Numbered from the stretch's first letter, positions 1-9,312 are shown. The stretch is 46,017 nt of DNA from Helicobacter bilis ATCC 51630 (GCF_000686565.1 NZ_JMKW01000018.1:1-46017); one strand, 5' to 3'. Notes: generated by a model from the sequence alone, not told the origin. Numbers and translations: made by a program.

Positions 1-393
1 TAGATAGCCTTGTGTGCTTCGTGTAAGGCGATTTTTCTTTAACTCTGCTATGTCGATTGGACCAAAGATTTCTTCTGGTGTGCTGAAGCGATTCATTAAA
101 TAAGCAAAGAAAGTGTTAGAATCTGCTTTTTTAGAATCTAAATTTTTAAAATTATTCGTGCTTATATAGCCTTCATCATTACTTGGGCTTTTGTTTTGAT
201 TTTTAGTTTCCATATCAAAGGCTAATGCCACTCGCCTTGCAATAAGACTCTTTGCTGTGCCGGGCGGTCCATACAAAAAGGCTGATTTACCACTTAGAAA
301 TGAAAGCAATACAAGCTTTATAGCTTGGTCTTTTTCATACACACCTTGATTTAACTCTTTTATAATGGATTCTATACGATTTTTGTAGCTCAT
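1..393 (-). CDS. ravA: RavA/MoxR-family AAA+ ATPase, N-terminal part (cut by window edge)
   Basis: ATPase of the MoxR/RavA type, which in E. coli works with the VWA protein ViaA and is linked to metal and respiratory-complex handling. Only the first 131 codons are inside the window; the frame is open to base 1. The ATG is at 391-393 on the minus strand. The protein starts MSYKNRIES and carries a clear Walker A loop (YGPPGTAKS) near residue 43, followed by RRVALAF. An EEIFGPIDIAELK segment follows, which corresponds to the conserved RavA FGP-(L/I) region after the sensor insert. The stretch between (NQNKSPSNDEG) is lysine/asparagine-rich and looks like a lineage-specific loop. The partner viaA would lie to the left, outside the window. 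The family call is firm; the RavA subfamily is likely. Confidence 0.85.
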   Translation of the reverse strand, partial: MSYKNRIESIIKELNQGVYEKDQAIKLVLLSFLSGKSAFLYGPPGTAKSLIARRVALAFDMETKNQNKSPSNDEGYISTNNFKNLDSKKADSNTFFAYLMNRFSTPEEIFGPIDIAELKKNRLTRSTQGYL

Positions 394-589
394 TTTTGTT
401 CCCTTAAGTTTATAATGGTGATTATACCAAATAGCAATTACGCTTTAATGCTAGCTTTGGGAAATATTGCAAGAGATTACCAAACAACAAACATTCAAAT
501 AACCATAAATTCCAACTAATATTTCCCCACCCAAATAACACATTAACTAAAATATTTTAGAATCCACGCATTAAATATAAAGGAAGCAT

Positions 590-1936
590 GTGTCAAGTCA
601 AAATGAGATAACAAAACTTAATCAAACCACTACACAAATAAAACACCCAAGTATTTTAGAAAAAAGTGCCTTGAGTTGCGTCAAATGTGCTAAATGTGTC
701 CCAACATGCACCATTTATGGTGTAAATAGAGATGAGATAACTTCTCCGCGTGGCTATCTCGACCTAGCAAATGCCTATGCAAAAGGGCGATTACTACTTG
801 ATAAGCAGCTAAAAGATTCTATAGAATCATGCTTTCTTTGCACAAGCTGCGTGGAGCAATGTCCCATGCACCTGCCTGTTGATGTGGTGATACAAAGAAC
901 TCGTGTAGATATTGCTAAAAAGTATGGAATCCCGCTGTATAAAAAAATCATGTTTTATCTGCTTGGCAAAAGAAGTGTGCTAAATATAGTCTTTTCAATG
1001 GGCTATTACTTTAATCCATGCCTTTTTAAAACGCAAAATGGCTTTAAAAAAATGCGTTTCAAACTCCCAAAAATAGGCGATAGGACTATCATGCCATTTC
1101 ATGCAAAAAGTTTTTTGCAGACGCATAATGGACTTATAGAATCAAAGCAAAACTCAAGTGATAAAAAACGCAAAGTAGGCATTTACATTGGTTGTTTGAG
1201 TAATTATAACTACAAAAATGTTGGTGTGAGTTTATTAAAGATTCTAGATAGACTGGGCATTGATACCCTTGTGCCAAAGGGGCAGGAGTGCTGTGGTGCG
1301 CCTGCATTTTTTAGTGGTGATATTTGCAATACCACAAAGCTTATTAAAAAAAATCTAAACTATCTTCTGCCCTTGCTTGATGACTTAGAAGCCCTGCTAG
1401 TGCCAGAGGCGACTTGTGCGGCTATGCTTTTGCATGATTGGGGCAATGCCTTAGAGATTGAGAGTGAAGCACATGGTATCGATAATAGTGAGTACATTGA
1501 AAAGCTAAAGATTCTAGAGAAAAAGACCTATATGGCAAGCAAATGGCTGCATGATAGAACGCAACTAAATGAGCTACTAAAAGATTCTAAAAAAGAAGAG
1601 AGAAGCATAACCTATCATGACCCATGCCATGCTAGAAAGGTGCTAAAAATCTATCAAGAGCCACGAAAACTTTTGCAAAATTTTAAGCTAAAAGAGATGA
1701 AAGACTGCAATGTATGCTGTGGCTTTGGCGGGGTTACAATCCAGAGTGAGAGATATGATCTTGCAAAATCAGTAGGCGATAAAAAGGCGTTAAATATTAA
1801 GCAAAGTGGAGCAGAAATCGTAAGTGCAGAATGCGGTGCGTGTCGTATGCAAATAGATGATTCTATGGCTAGAAATAATGTTGGTGTGAGTTTTAAACAC
1901 CCATTAGAGTTGATTGCAGAGAATTTGGGGTTGTAA
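590..1936 (+). CDS. (Fe-S)-binding oxidoreductase subunit, GlcF/GlpC-like
   Basis: A 448-residue iron-sulfur electron-transfer subunit of the type that accompanies flavin dehydrogenases for glycolate, lactate or glycerol-3-phosphate. Residues about 30-95 hold a ferredoxin-like dicluster (CVKCAKCVPTC and CFLCTSCVEQCP). The C-terminal half has two CCG (cysteine-rich) domains: GCLSNYN with ECCGAPAF, then HDPCHARK with NVCCGFGG. The start is GTG at 590, six bases after AAGGAAG; an overlapping ATG at 588 is in another frame. No flavin subunit is adjacent, so the substrate cannot be read from context. H. pylori has a comparable protein annotated as GlpC-like. The next gene is convergent (tatD), so this looks like a single transcription unit. 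Confidence 0.85.
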   Translation: MSSQNEITKLNQTTTQIKHPSILEKSALSCVKCAKCVPTCTIYGVNRDEITSPRGYLDLANAYAKGRLLLDKQLKDSIESCFLCTSCVEQCPMHLPVDVVIQRTRVDIAKKYGIPLYKKIMFYLLGKRSVLNIVFSMGYYFNPCLFKTQNGFKKMRFKLPKIGDRTIMPFHAKSFLQTHNGLIESKQNSSDKKRKVGIYIGCLSNYNYKNVGVSLLKILDRLGIDTLVPKGQECCGAPAFFSGDICNTTKLIKKNLNYLLPLLDDLEALLVPEATCAAMLLHDWGNALEIESEAHGIDNSEYIEKLKILEKKTYMASKWLHDRTQLNELLKDSKKEERSITYHDPCHARKVLKIYQEPRKLLQNFKLKEMKDCNVCCGFGGVTIQSERYDLAKSVGDKKALNIKQSGAEIVSAECGACRMQIDDSMARNNVGVSFKHPLELIAENLGL

Positions 1937-1984
1937 TTGCAGAAGTGTTATGGCATTGCACCATTTGTTGTGATTTAATGAAAA

Positions 1985-2803
1985 CTAGATTCCAAACAGC
2001 ATTTTCGCATTACTTGTAGTTTGTCTTATAGTCTCATTGGTATTGGTATTTAGGACTTCACTAAGCTTTTCTGCTATATGTATGAGAAAGCTTGACTCAT
2101 TTCTTTTTCCTCTGTGTGGTGTGGGGGCAAGATATGGGGCATCAGTTTCTAACACTATTTTTGATAATGGAATCTTTGGCGTTACAGAAAGCAGGTCATG
2201 TGCATTCTTAAAAGTGATAATGCCCCCTATCCCATAGTAAAAAGATTCTCTAAATTTAAGCAACTCTTCACATGCGTTGTAACAATGAAACACACCGCGA
2301 ATCTTATCGCCCCTTTGTATATAATGCGTTAGAATCTTAGCGACTTCCTTGCTTGCTTCATAACTATCTTTAGAATCTCTTACATGCAAGATTAAGGGCA
2401 AGTCATATTTGATCGCCCATTCTATTTGTGTATGAAAAACTTGCATTTGCATATCTATTGCATTTGTATCATCTTTTTCAATGTGATAAAAGTCAAGTCC
2501 GCATTCCCCAATGGCTTTGCATTTTGGCGAATTTATGGAATCTTGCAAGGATTCTAAAACATGATTATTTAAGGTTTTGCTTGTGGTATCTAGATACATT
2601 TCATCAGCGTGGCAGGGGTGGATTCCCACTGCATAATAGATATTATCATGCGTATTTGCAATGCTTTGTGCGTCCTTTAGCGTATGAAAGGAGGCAGCGG
2701 GTATTATAAAAGATTCTACATTATTTATTTTTGCTCTCTCTAGCACTTGGGCTAAATCACTGCTAAAATCTTTAGAATCAAGATGGATATGCGTATCAAT
2801 CAT
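1985..2803 (-). CDS. tatD: TatD-family metal-dependent DNase
   Basis: A 272-residue TIM-barrel amidohydrolase-fold nuclease of the TatD family, involved in DNA repair and degradation and in some hydrolysis of D-aminoacyl-tRNA-type substrates. Visible metal ligands are the N-terminal [15 protein letters not shown] (metal-bridging Glu), ILHVRDS, VFHCYN and the C-terminal ETDAPYLAP. The start ATG at 2803 follows GGAG by five bases. A TATAAT box lies on the same strand at 2833-2838, giving a leader of about 23 bases. It is a lone minus-strand gene facing the Fe-S protein gene at its 3' end and diverging from def at its 5' end. Full length for the family. Confidence 0.93.
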   Translation of the reverse strand: MIDTHIHLDSKDFSSDLAQVLERAKINNVESFIIPAASFHTLKDAQSIANTHDNIYYAVGIHPCHADEMYLDTTSKTLNNHVLESLQDSINSPKCKAIGECGLDFYHIEKDDTNAIDMQMQVFHTQIEWAIKYDLPLILHVRDSKDSYEASKEVAKILTHYIQRGDKIRGVFHCYNACEELLKFRESFYYGIGGIITFKNAHDLLSVTPKIPLSKIVLETDAPYLAPTPHRGKRNESSFLIHIAEKLSEVLNTNTNETIRQTTSNAKMLFGI

Positions 2804-2832
2804 AATTACTCCGGTTGTAAAAATAAAGCGAT

Positions 2833-2838
2833 ATTATA
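2833..2838 (-). promoter_or_regulatory. -10 box for tatD
   Basis: Minus-strand TATAAT, about 30 bases before the tatD start codon. No -35 box is evident, as is usual for Helicobacter sigma-80 promoters. Confidence 0.6.
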
Positions 2839-2933
2839 GCTACCAAAAGTTACATATTGAATCTATTTTTACATTTACTTGTAAGCTATTTTTGGATAAA
2901 ATGTTGTTTTTAGTTTGCATTTGGAGTATTTTT

Positions 2934-3449
2934 ATGGTTTTAGAAGTTATTCATTATCCAAATAAAATATTACGCACGATTTCAAAAGAAGTTCAAGTTT
3001 TTGATAACGCATTGCATGAGTTTTTAGATTCTATGTATGAGACTATGATGGAGTATAATGGTGTGGGATTAGCCGCGATACAAGTAGCAAAGCCCCTGCG
3101 GGTGCTAATTATTAATATACCAAGAGAAGAGGATAATACGCAGTATAAAGAGGATTTGCTTGAGATTATTAATCCTGTTATTTTACATGCTGAAGGTGAG
3201 ATTCTATGGAATGAGGGCTGTTTATCTGTGCCCGGATTCTATGAAGAAGTCAGTCGTTTTAGTCAAATAAAAGTCAAATATCAAGATAGATTTGGTGTTA
3301 CGCATGAAAATATATTTAATGACTTTATGGCAGTTGCCTTGCAGCATGAAATGGATCATTTAAATGGAATCTTATTTGTAGATAAACTACCTTTACTAAA
3401 ACGAAAGAAATTTGAAAAAGAGTTAAAAAAGAGTAAGAAAAGCGCATAA
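2934..3449 (+). CDS. def: Peptide deformylase
   Basis: Removes the N-formyl group from nascent proteins. All three deformylase motifs are present: GVGLAAIQ near residue 43, EGCLSVPG near 93 and HEMDH near 138; Cys and the two His bind the metal and Glu is catalytic. I place the start at ATG 2934 (MVLEVIHYP), seven bases after GGAG. The longer frame from TTG 2892 would add 14 hydrophobic residues not seen in the family. At 171 residues it matches the usual length, with the Lys-rich tail typical of Helicobacter. It ends 66 bases before rpmB, which has its own -10 box. Confidence 0.95.
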   Translation: MVLEVIHYPNKILRTISKEVQVFDNALHEFLDSMYETMMEYNGVGLAAIQVAKPLRVLIINIPREEDNTQYKEDLLEIINPVILHAEGEILWNEGCLSVPGFYEEVSRFSQIKVKYQDRFGVTHENIFNDFMAVALQHEMDHLNGILFVDKLPLLKRKKFEKELKKSKKSA

Positions 3450-3477
3450 TTTAAGCCGTATATAAGTCTTTATAAGA

Positions 3478-3483
3478 TACAAT
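3478..3483 (+). promoter_or_regulatory. -10 box for rpmB
   Basis: TACAAT, 32 bases before the rpmB start codon, in the short gap after def. Confidence 0.45.
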
Positions 3484-3515
3484 CAAAGCTTTATTTTTAA
3501 TAACAAGGATATTTT

Positions 3516-3707
3516 ATGGCACGAAGATGTGATATTACTGGAAAAGGCGTTATGGTTGGTTGCAATGTGAGCCATGCGAATAATAAGACTAAAAAAAGAA
3601 GTCTCCCAAACCTTAGAAGTATGCGTTTGAAGCTTGAAGATGGCACTTCTATCCGCATTAAAGTTGCAGCTTCAACATTGCGAACTTTAAAGAAAAAGAG
3701 TAAATAA
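3516..3707 (+). CDS. rpmB: Ribosomal protein L28
   Basis: A 63-residue large-subunit ribosomal protein. [11 protein letters not shown], then [12 protein letters not shown] and [11 protein letters not shown] are the L28 hallmarks (the family core is SHANNKTKR-x-PNL). The length is usual for epsilonproteobacteria. AAGGA precedes the ATG. It stands without rpmG next to it, so it is not in the rpmB-rpmG pair seen elsewhere. Confidence 0.97.
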   Translation: MARRCDITGKGVMVGCNVSHANNKTKKRSLPNLRSMRLKLEDGTSIRIKVAASTLRTLKKKSK

Positions 3708-4076
3708 TTTCTATTGTTAGGTTTTTACATTGTAAGCAATTTTTAGACATGCAACAAGAGTTTATGAGTATGTTTAAGAATCTCTTTATATTGCTTTAGA
3801 TTCTAGGTAGTTAGCTTTTACTTTGACTTTTGTTTGGCAATAAATGCAGTTTGTAGGGAAAGCTTATTTAGATTCTAAGATAAACATGGGTAGCATATTG
3901 TCTTTAGTATATATTGGACCCTTTTAGCTATTGCAATGATTCTAAATAGCATGCTTAGAATGTAAAAATATACTAGGATTTTTTACATGATAGCAAGTAA
4001 TGTAAAAATATTTTCATTATGTTTTTTGCTGTCGGAATGGTATTTTAGAATCTAAAAATATTTGGGATTAGGGATA
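3708..4076. other. Intergenic region with ATGTAAAAA/TTTTTACAT repeats
   Basis: No gene seen. ATGTAAAAA occurs near 3960 and again near 4010, with TTTTTACAT between them, so the first two can pair (9 bp). A further TTTTTACAT lies near 3724. Four AGATTCT/AGAATCT heptamers are also present. A regulatory role in front of the PBP1A gene is possible but unproven. Confidence 0.4.
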
Positions 4077-6149
4077 ATGGCAGCAGCACAGCTTGATGAT
4101 ATATATGAAACGCCGAAAAAAACTAAGGGTGTTTTTAGAGTTTTTAGCATATTTTTTTATGTTTTTCTCGCATTATCTGCGGTTATAATGTGTGTAGTGG
4201 GCTATTATGGATACCAGCTTTACAAAGAGTTATCGCCACAAGTACATGCGATGATCGACTATCATCCAAATGAAGTTACGCAAGTATTTGATTCTAAAGG
4301 TCGTTTAGTTGCTAATCTCTTTGATGAAGAGTATAGATTCTATGTGAAATATGATGAGATACCCGGTCGCATTATAGAAGCGTTACTAGCGGTTGAAGAT
4401 ACGATGTTTTTTGAGCATGATGGTGTGAATTTTGATGCGATTATGCGTGCTGTTTTTAAAAATGTGGTAAATATGCGCTACATGGAGGGGGGCAGCACAC
4501 TTACTCAGCAGCTTGTGAAAAATATGCTTTTAACAAGCGATAGAACGCTAGATAGAAAGCTAAAAGAGTTTTTGCTATCCATTCGTGCTGAACAGGTATT
4601 AACTAAGGAAGAGATACTAGAAAGATATCTTAATTATATCTTTCTAGGGCATGGATACTATGGTATAAAGACTGCGGCACTTGGCTATTTTAAAAAGAGT
4701 CTTAATGAGCTAACGCTAAAAGAGATTGCGATGCTTGTTGGCTTACCAAAATCTCCAGTAAAATACGATCCGACAAAGCATTTAAAAAACTCACTTAATC
4801 GTGCAAATGCCATACTCAAGCGTATGTATGAGCTTGGTTGGATCTCACAAGCTGAATTTCATCAAGCAGTAAAAGAAGTCCCAAAGGTATATAATCAAAC
4901 ACTAACGCAGAATAAAGCCCCCTATGTAGTTGATGAAGCGTTGCGTGAGTTGGCTGATATTAAGGATTTAAAATCGGGTGGATACAAGATCTATCTAACC
5001 ATCGATCTTGACTATCAAGAGGCTGCACGAGAAGCCCTGCTCAAAGGATATGAAAATATTCAATACAGAATCATAGAGCGAGAGCAGAATGTAAGAAGTT
5101 GGCAAAAAAAACCAAAACTAACAGATTCTGACATAGATGAGCTAAAGGAACAAAGTGCCACAACGCTAAATGGAGCAATTGTTGTTACAAATCCACACAC
5201 AGGTGAAGTTTTAGCAATGGTTGGCGGCATAAATCATAATAAAAGTTCATTCAATCGTGCCACCCAAACAAATAGGCAGTTTGGTAGCACCATGAAACCT
5301 TTTGTATATCAACTTGCGTTTGATAAAGGTTATTCACCTGCTGAGATTGTCATCGATTCTCCAAAAAGGTTTGGCGGCGGCTCTAAGCTATGGCAACCAA
5401 ATAATGACACGCATAAATTTTTAGGACCTGTTACCATGCAGACTGCACTTGAAAAGTCATTAAATATCCCTGCCATTGATACCGCGTTAAAGATTACCGA
5501 AAATGCGTTATATGCAGGATTAGAATCTTTTGGTTTTGAAAACTTTCCAAAGGATTTAACCGTTGTGCTTGGAAGCCTTTCGTTATCGCCCATGAAAGCT
5601 GCTATGCAATATAGTCTTTTTTCAAATGGAGGCACGATTGTAAAGCCTTATGTGGTTGCAAAGATTATAGATCCGCAAGGAAAAGAGATCTTGTTTCAAA
5701 CCACCCAGCAGAGTGTTACTACACCACAGCAAGCATTTTTAATTACATCTATTTTGCGAAACACCGTGCAAAAAGGCACAGGTTATCGTGCCAAAGTGAA
5801 TGGCTTACAAATTGCAGGAAAAACTGGAACTTCAAATCAATCTAGAGATGTATGGTTTTGCGGCTATACGCCCGATTTGCAAGCAATAGTGTGGTATGGT
5901 AGAGATGATAATATGCCAATTGGCGGTGGTGCGTATGGGGGAAATATTTCTGCACCAGTTTTTGCTGACTTTATGCAAAAAGCCTTAGAGATTAATCCGG
6001 GTATGCAAAGAAGTTTTAGAACACCAAGTGGCGTGTATCAACAAAGAATTGGCGATGAAATCATCTACTATACAGATACTTCACGCATTAATTATGAGCA
6101 AATAGAACAACAAGAGCGTCTAAAAGAAGCGGACAATATTATATTTTAG
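4077..6149 (+). CDS. mrcA: Penicillin-binding protein 1A, bifunctional peptidoglycan synthase
   Basis: Class A PBP that polymerises lipid II and cross-links peptide stems at the inner membrane. One N-terminal membrane anchor lies at about residues 19-45. The glycosyltransferase (GT51) motifs are EDTMFFEHDG near 107, GGSTLTQQLVKN, RKLKEFLLSI and ERYLNYIFLG. The transpeptidase motifs are STMK near 403, SLN near 460 and KTGTSNQ near 582. I start at ATG 4077 (MAAAQLDD). The frame extends to a TTG at 4062, but the ATG sits after AGGG and gives 690 residues, close to the H. pylori PBP1A length. It is followed by 462 bases without a gene. Confidence 0.95.
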   Translation: MAAAQLDDIYETPKKTKGVFRVFSIFFYVFLALSAVIMCVVGYYGYQLYKELSPQVHAMIDYHPNEVTQVFDSKGRLVANLFDEEYRFYVKYDEIPGRIIEALLAVEDTMFFEHDGVNFDAIMRAVFKNVVNMRYMEGGSTLTQQLVKNMLLTSDRTLDRKLKEFLLSIRAEQVLTKEEILERYLNYIFLGHGYYGIKTAALGYFKKSLNELTLKEIAMLVGLPKSPVKYDPTKHLKNSLNRANAILKRMYELGWISQAEFHQAVKEVPKVYNQTLTQNKAPYVVDEALRELADIKDLKSGGYKIYLTIDLDYQEAAREALLKGYENIQYRIIEREQNVRSWQKKPKLTDSDIDELKEQSATTLNGAIVVTNPHTGEVLAMVGGINHNKSSFNRATQTNRQFGSTMKPFVYQLAFDKGYSPAEIVIDSPKRFGGGSKLWQPNNDTHKFLGPVTMQTALEKSLNIPAIDTALKITENALYAGLESFGFENFPKDLTVVLGSLSLSPMKAAMQYSLFSNGGTIVKPYVVAKIIDPQGKEILFQTTQQSVTTPQQAFLITSILRNTVQKGTGYRAKVNGLQIAGKTGTSNQSRDVWFCGYTPDLQAIVWYGRDDNMPIGGGAYGGNISAPVFADFMQKALEINPGMQRSFRTPSGVYQQRIGDEIIYYTDTSRINYEQIEQQERLKEADNIIF

Positions 6150-6611
6150 GTTTTTATTTGTATTAAAAAAGTATTCTTGTATGGTAAATATAGCTCACAG
6201 GTATATTTGGACTAATGCTTAGAAAATATGGAAAAATGTGATAAACAATTATGTTTTAGGCTTATTAGGACTCAAGATAACTGTTGTAAGGTGCAGTTTG
6301 CTTCTTGCTATATAACTGCAAACACCAATAAGCTAGTCTTTTTTAAACTCAAAAAAAGTCGCTTAATATGTGCCTATATATACAATTCCTTATATGTAAC
6401 ATATCCAATACACATTGACTTGGATTAATGGATTACCTTGTAATGTTTATGTATATATGCCGATTCACACATAAATAATATATACAATCAAACAAAAGAT
6501 CGAAAAATGGCTAAGTATAATATTTGAAAAATAATTAACAGATATTGAAAAGGATTGATTATGTTTGAGTATTCATATAGTATTATATGACATTTTTATC
6601 AAAATACAATA
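6150..6611. other. Intergenic region, no gene recognised
   Basis: Lies between PBP1A (plus) and kdsD (minus), so it joins two 3' ends. The base composition is very AT-rich. A 66-codon plus-strand frame at 6228-6428 has no Shine-Dalgarno and an unremarkable composition; I do not call it. Confidence 0.4.
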
Positions 6612-7583
6612 CTATTTACAAAACCCAGCTTGGATTAAATCATGCATATGAATAACACCCTCCAGCACACCCTCTTGTGTTAAAATAGGTAATATCTGAA
6701 TCTTAGAATCTTCAATAATTTTTAAAGCATCAAATGCAAGCATACCGCTATCATAAAGTGCTTTTGGATTTTTTGTAGCATAAGAAAAAGCACTAGATTC
6801 TAAGCTAAAATCCTTATCAAACATAGCTCGTCTTAAATCGCCATCACTCAGCACACCAAGCAATTTATGATTAGAATCTACAAAAAATGCATTTCCTAAA
6901 CGCCCATTTGTCATAACACTAATCGCATCACGCAAACTCATCGCAGTATCAAGCAAGGGGAGATTCTGCGTCTGCATAATATCGCTCACTTTGATAAAAA
7001 GCATACGACCCAAACTCCCACCGGGATGAAAACTTGCAAAATCACTCTTACTAAAGCCCCTAGCCCTCATAAGACACACAGCAAGAGAGTCGCCTAAGGC
7101 AAGTGTAAGCGTGGTGGAAGTCGTGGGGGCAGTTTGCAAAGGACATGCTTCCCTTTCTATAATTAAGGGCAGAAAATAATCGCCAAGCATAGACATGCGC
7201 GACTTTTTTGACTTTGACATAGTAATGATAGGCAACCCCATGCGTCTAATATGTGGCAAAATCGCTACAATCTCCTCGCTCTCACCACTATAACTAATCG
7301 CCAACACGCAATCATCTTTTTGCAATACGCCTAAATCACCATGCATAGCTTCTGTGGGATGCAAAAAAATGCTTGGTGTGCCTGTGCTTGAGAGTGTCGC
7401 TGAAATTTTTTGTGCGACTAGCCCACTTTTGCCTACCCCTATAAGCACGAGCTTACCTTTCATACTTATTATAAGCTTAATAATAGAATCTAAATCGCCC
7501 AAATCCCCACTATACGCTAAAAGTGCATTACCTTCATCATGCAAAGTCTGCATAAAAATTGCTTTAAAATCATAAGTTTTCAT
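6612..7583 (-). CDS. kdsD: D-arabinose-5-phosphate isomerase (KdsD/KpsF)
   Basis: Interconverts ribulose-5-phosphate and arabinose-5-phosphate, the first committed step to Kdo for LPS. The N-terminal SIS sugar-isomerase domain shows GVGKSGLVAQKISATLSSTG and FLHPTEAMHGDLG (active-site His), then SYSGES. Two CBS domains fill the C-terminal 130 residues (VSDIMQTQNLP... and ILPILTQEGVLEG). I use ATG 7583 (MKTYDFK), preceded by AAGGA at suitable spacing. The upstream frame would add 28 unsupported residues. At 323 residues it matches family length. It is a single minus-strand gene with no LPS genes next to it. Confidence 0.93.
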   Translation of the reverse strand: MKTYDFKAIFMQTLHDEGNALLAYSGDLGDLDSIIKLIISMKGKLVLIGVGKSGLVAQKISATLSSTGTPSIFLHPTEAMHGDLGVLQKDDCVLAISYSGESEEIVAILPHIRRMGLPIITMSKSKKSRMSMLGDYFLPLIIEREACPLQTAPTTSTTLTLALGDSLAVCLMRARGFSKSDFASFHPGGSLGRMLFIKVSDIMQTQNLPLLDTAMSLRDAISVMTNGRLGNAFFVDSNHKLLGVLSDGDLRRAMFDKDFSLESSAFSYATKNPKALYDSGMLAFDALKIIEDSKIQILPILTQEGVLEGVIHMHDLIQAGFCK

Positions 7584-8134
7584 ATTTAATCCTTTTGTTT
7601 GTGTTTTATCGTGTAAGCTAATTATCGCGTGGCTAATTTTAGCATACTTTGCTTTAATTGATAGCATTTCTTCCTTTGCCTTTTTTGGCTACATGATTAT
7701 TTTTAAAAGCTTTATTTTATAAGCGTAAATTATACATGTCCCTTTATATACCAATAACGCGTAGAAAATCATTTTTTATGTGAAATCTTGCCTTACAATA
7801 TTATATTCCAATGCGACATTATACGATATGAAAAAATAATGCACAAACAAATATATACAAGCAATAAAGCCTTGTATGAAATGGCAATAATAATCTGTGC
7901 AGATACAAGCGATAGTAAGCATGGCAATCCAGATATGTAGCAAAAAGCTTAACATTTTTTCTAGCAACAAAGGCAAATACATAAAGAAAGACTTATTGCT
8001 TCACAAACTTGTTGATAGATACAGAAAGCAACAAGAGTAAGATGGCAAAGCTTATGCGATTTCTAGCAATTAGTTTGGCGGTAGTGCTGACATGACCCTA
8101 ATTTTGAAAGACAAGTTAGGTAAAAGGCAAATCT
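7584..8134. other. Intergenic region with a possible tiny ORF
   Basis: 551 bases with no recognised gene. A 17-codon plus-strand frame at 8042-8095 (MAKLMRFLAISLAVVLT) is hydrophobic, and its weak AAGAG lies in a hairpin (CTTGTTG near 8008 against CAACAAG near 8029). A 68-codon minus-strand frame at 7776-7982 is hydrophobic but has no support. The sequence may be gene debris. Confidence 0.3.
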
Positions 8135-9034
8135 TTACACAAACTCCCTTAGCAAACTCGGTTTATTCGCACTCATAAAGTGGAATTTATTATGCAATGT
8201 TTGTAAATCCTTAAAAAGCTTGTTTGAAAGCTCTAAGCCGATTTTTCGCTCAACTTCTTTGCCTTTAATACTCGCCTTTTCTAGCTTTTGCACCCATTCA
8301 TTTGGGATATACACGCCGGGCAGTTTATCCCGCAAAAATAACGCCACCTTATAACTTAGCACAGGGAAAAATCCTAGAATCATCACACAATTTTGCCCTA
8401 GCTCTTTATTTATAGATTCCATACTCTCAAGTAAAAACCTTGCGGCTTCAAGTGAGAATACAGGCTGTGTGAAAAGCCCTTGCACCGCGGAATTACTCAA
8501 CTTTTTTAGCATTTTCTTTTTTAAAGATTCTGTGTTGTTGGCATAGGAATTAATGACTGAAAAATTATAGATTGTCTCCACGCTATCCTTTAGCACCTTG
8601 CCATTTGCGGCTATGCCTTGATTTAGCCCATCTATAATCCTGCCTAGCTTTAAAGAGCTTTCCTCAAACACGCCCTTAGCCCCCACACAATCGCCATTTT
8701 TCACCCCATCGCCACTAAGGCTTAAAAAGGAGCGCAGTCCAAACTCATTTGCCCCCAAAATATCGCCACACAAAGCAATGGAGTTTCTATCTCGCATTGA
8801 AAATGTGCAAATCACGGGTTTTTTTAGGGCATTTTGTAGCTTAATGGAAGTTAGAATCGAAGAGGGTTTAAGCCGTGCAAGTGGAGAATCTGTGCAAACA
8901 AAACAATCTGCTTGTTTTAAAGATTTTAACTCATCTATTACGCTTTGCCCGATTGTAGAGCTAAGGCTTGGCGAGACTTCTACGCTTAAAAATGCTTGGT
9001 TGCTGTGAAGTTTAGTGATGAGTTGGTCTAACAT
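8135..9034 (-). CDS. metF: 5,10-methylenetetrahydrofolate reductase
   Basis: FAD-dependent enzyme that reduces methylene-THF to 5-methyl-THF, the methyl donor for MetE. The 299-residue TIM-barrel protein keeps family features: EVSPS near residue 19, SLSGDG, a C-terminal QPVFS (FTQPVFSLEAA) and GFFPVLS. The start ATG 9034 follows AAAAGGA by six bases. It lies downstream of metE on the same strand, but 579 bases of repeats and a strong terminator-like hairpin separate them, so it is probably transcribed on its own. It is divergent from the family core in places, so related reductases of the same fold are a minor alternative. Confidence 0.88.
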   Translation of the reverse strand: MLDQLITKLHSNQAFLSVEVSPSLSSTIGQSVIDELKSLKQADCFVCTDSPLARLKPSSILTSIKLQNALKKPVICTFSMRDRNSIALCGDILGANEFGLRSFLSLSGDGVKNGDCVGAKGVFEESSLKLGRIIDGLNQGIAANGKVLKDSVETIYNFSVINSYANNTESLKKKMLKKLSNSAVQGLFTQPVFSLEAARFLLESMESINKELGQNCVMILGFFPVLSYKVALFLRDKLPGVYIPNEWVQKLEKASIKGKEVERKIGLELSNKLFKDLQTLHNKFHFMSANKPSLLREFV

Positions 9035-9102
9035 TTTCTATCCTTTTTTGTGTGTAAAGATTCGCCCTTGTGCTAACATTTGCTAGATTTTGTGTTTTTT
9101 AG

Positions 9103-9133
9103 GGCAGTCATTACCCATTAGGTAACTCCTGCC
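9103..9133 (-). repeat. GAG/TGA hairpin element, copy 1
   Basis: Core hairpin. Read on the minus strand it is GGCAG, GAG, TTACC, five-base loop, GGTAA, TGA, CTGCC. The outer and inner stems pair perfectly; GAG faces TGA as an internal loop (tandem G-A apposition). It belongs to the same family as copies at 9379, 9488, 44909 and 45557. Confidence 0.7.
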
Positions 9134-9162
9134 TAGCATCAATGGCTAGAATCTGTGTGTTT

Positions 9163-9312
9163 TTGTCGTGCTGAAGCGTTAGCTGAAGTATCTTTGTTTT
9201 TGGTTCTATAAAAGATTTTTTGCCTACGGCTCAAAATGACAAAAAATATAGAATCTGCGTGAGATTCTAGGCTTTTAGATTTTTCGCCTTTTTCAAAGGC
9301 TCAAAATGACAA
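9163..9312. repeat. Cluster of three REP-like palindromes (TGTCATNNTGAGC type)
   Basis: Three degenerate copies: 9163-9193 on the plus strand (TTGTCGTGCTGAAG ... GAAGTATCT), then 9213-9242 and 9277-9312 on the minus strand (TTGTCATTTTGAGCC, short palindrome, GGC, AAAAAATCT). The third has a clean stem GCCTTT against AAAGGC. Further relatives lie at 23143, 23186, 37310, 45051, 45111 and 45508. Confidence 0.65.

Noticed and set aside
6228-6428. 66-codon plus-strand ORF after PBP1A
   Set aside because: No Shine-Dalgarno, no recognisable motif, and composition is expected of AT-rich intergenic DNA.
7776-7982. 68-codon hydrophobic minus-strand ORF
   Set aside because: Hydrophobicity follows from T-rich sequence; no ribosome site, and an in-frame stop lies just upstream of the start.
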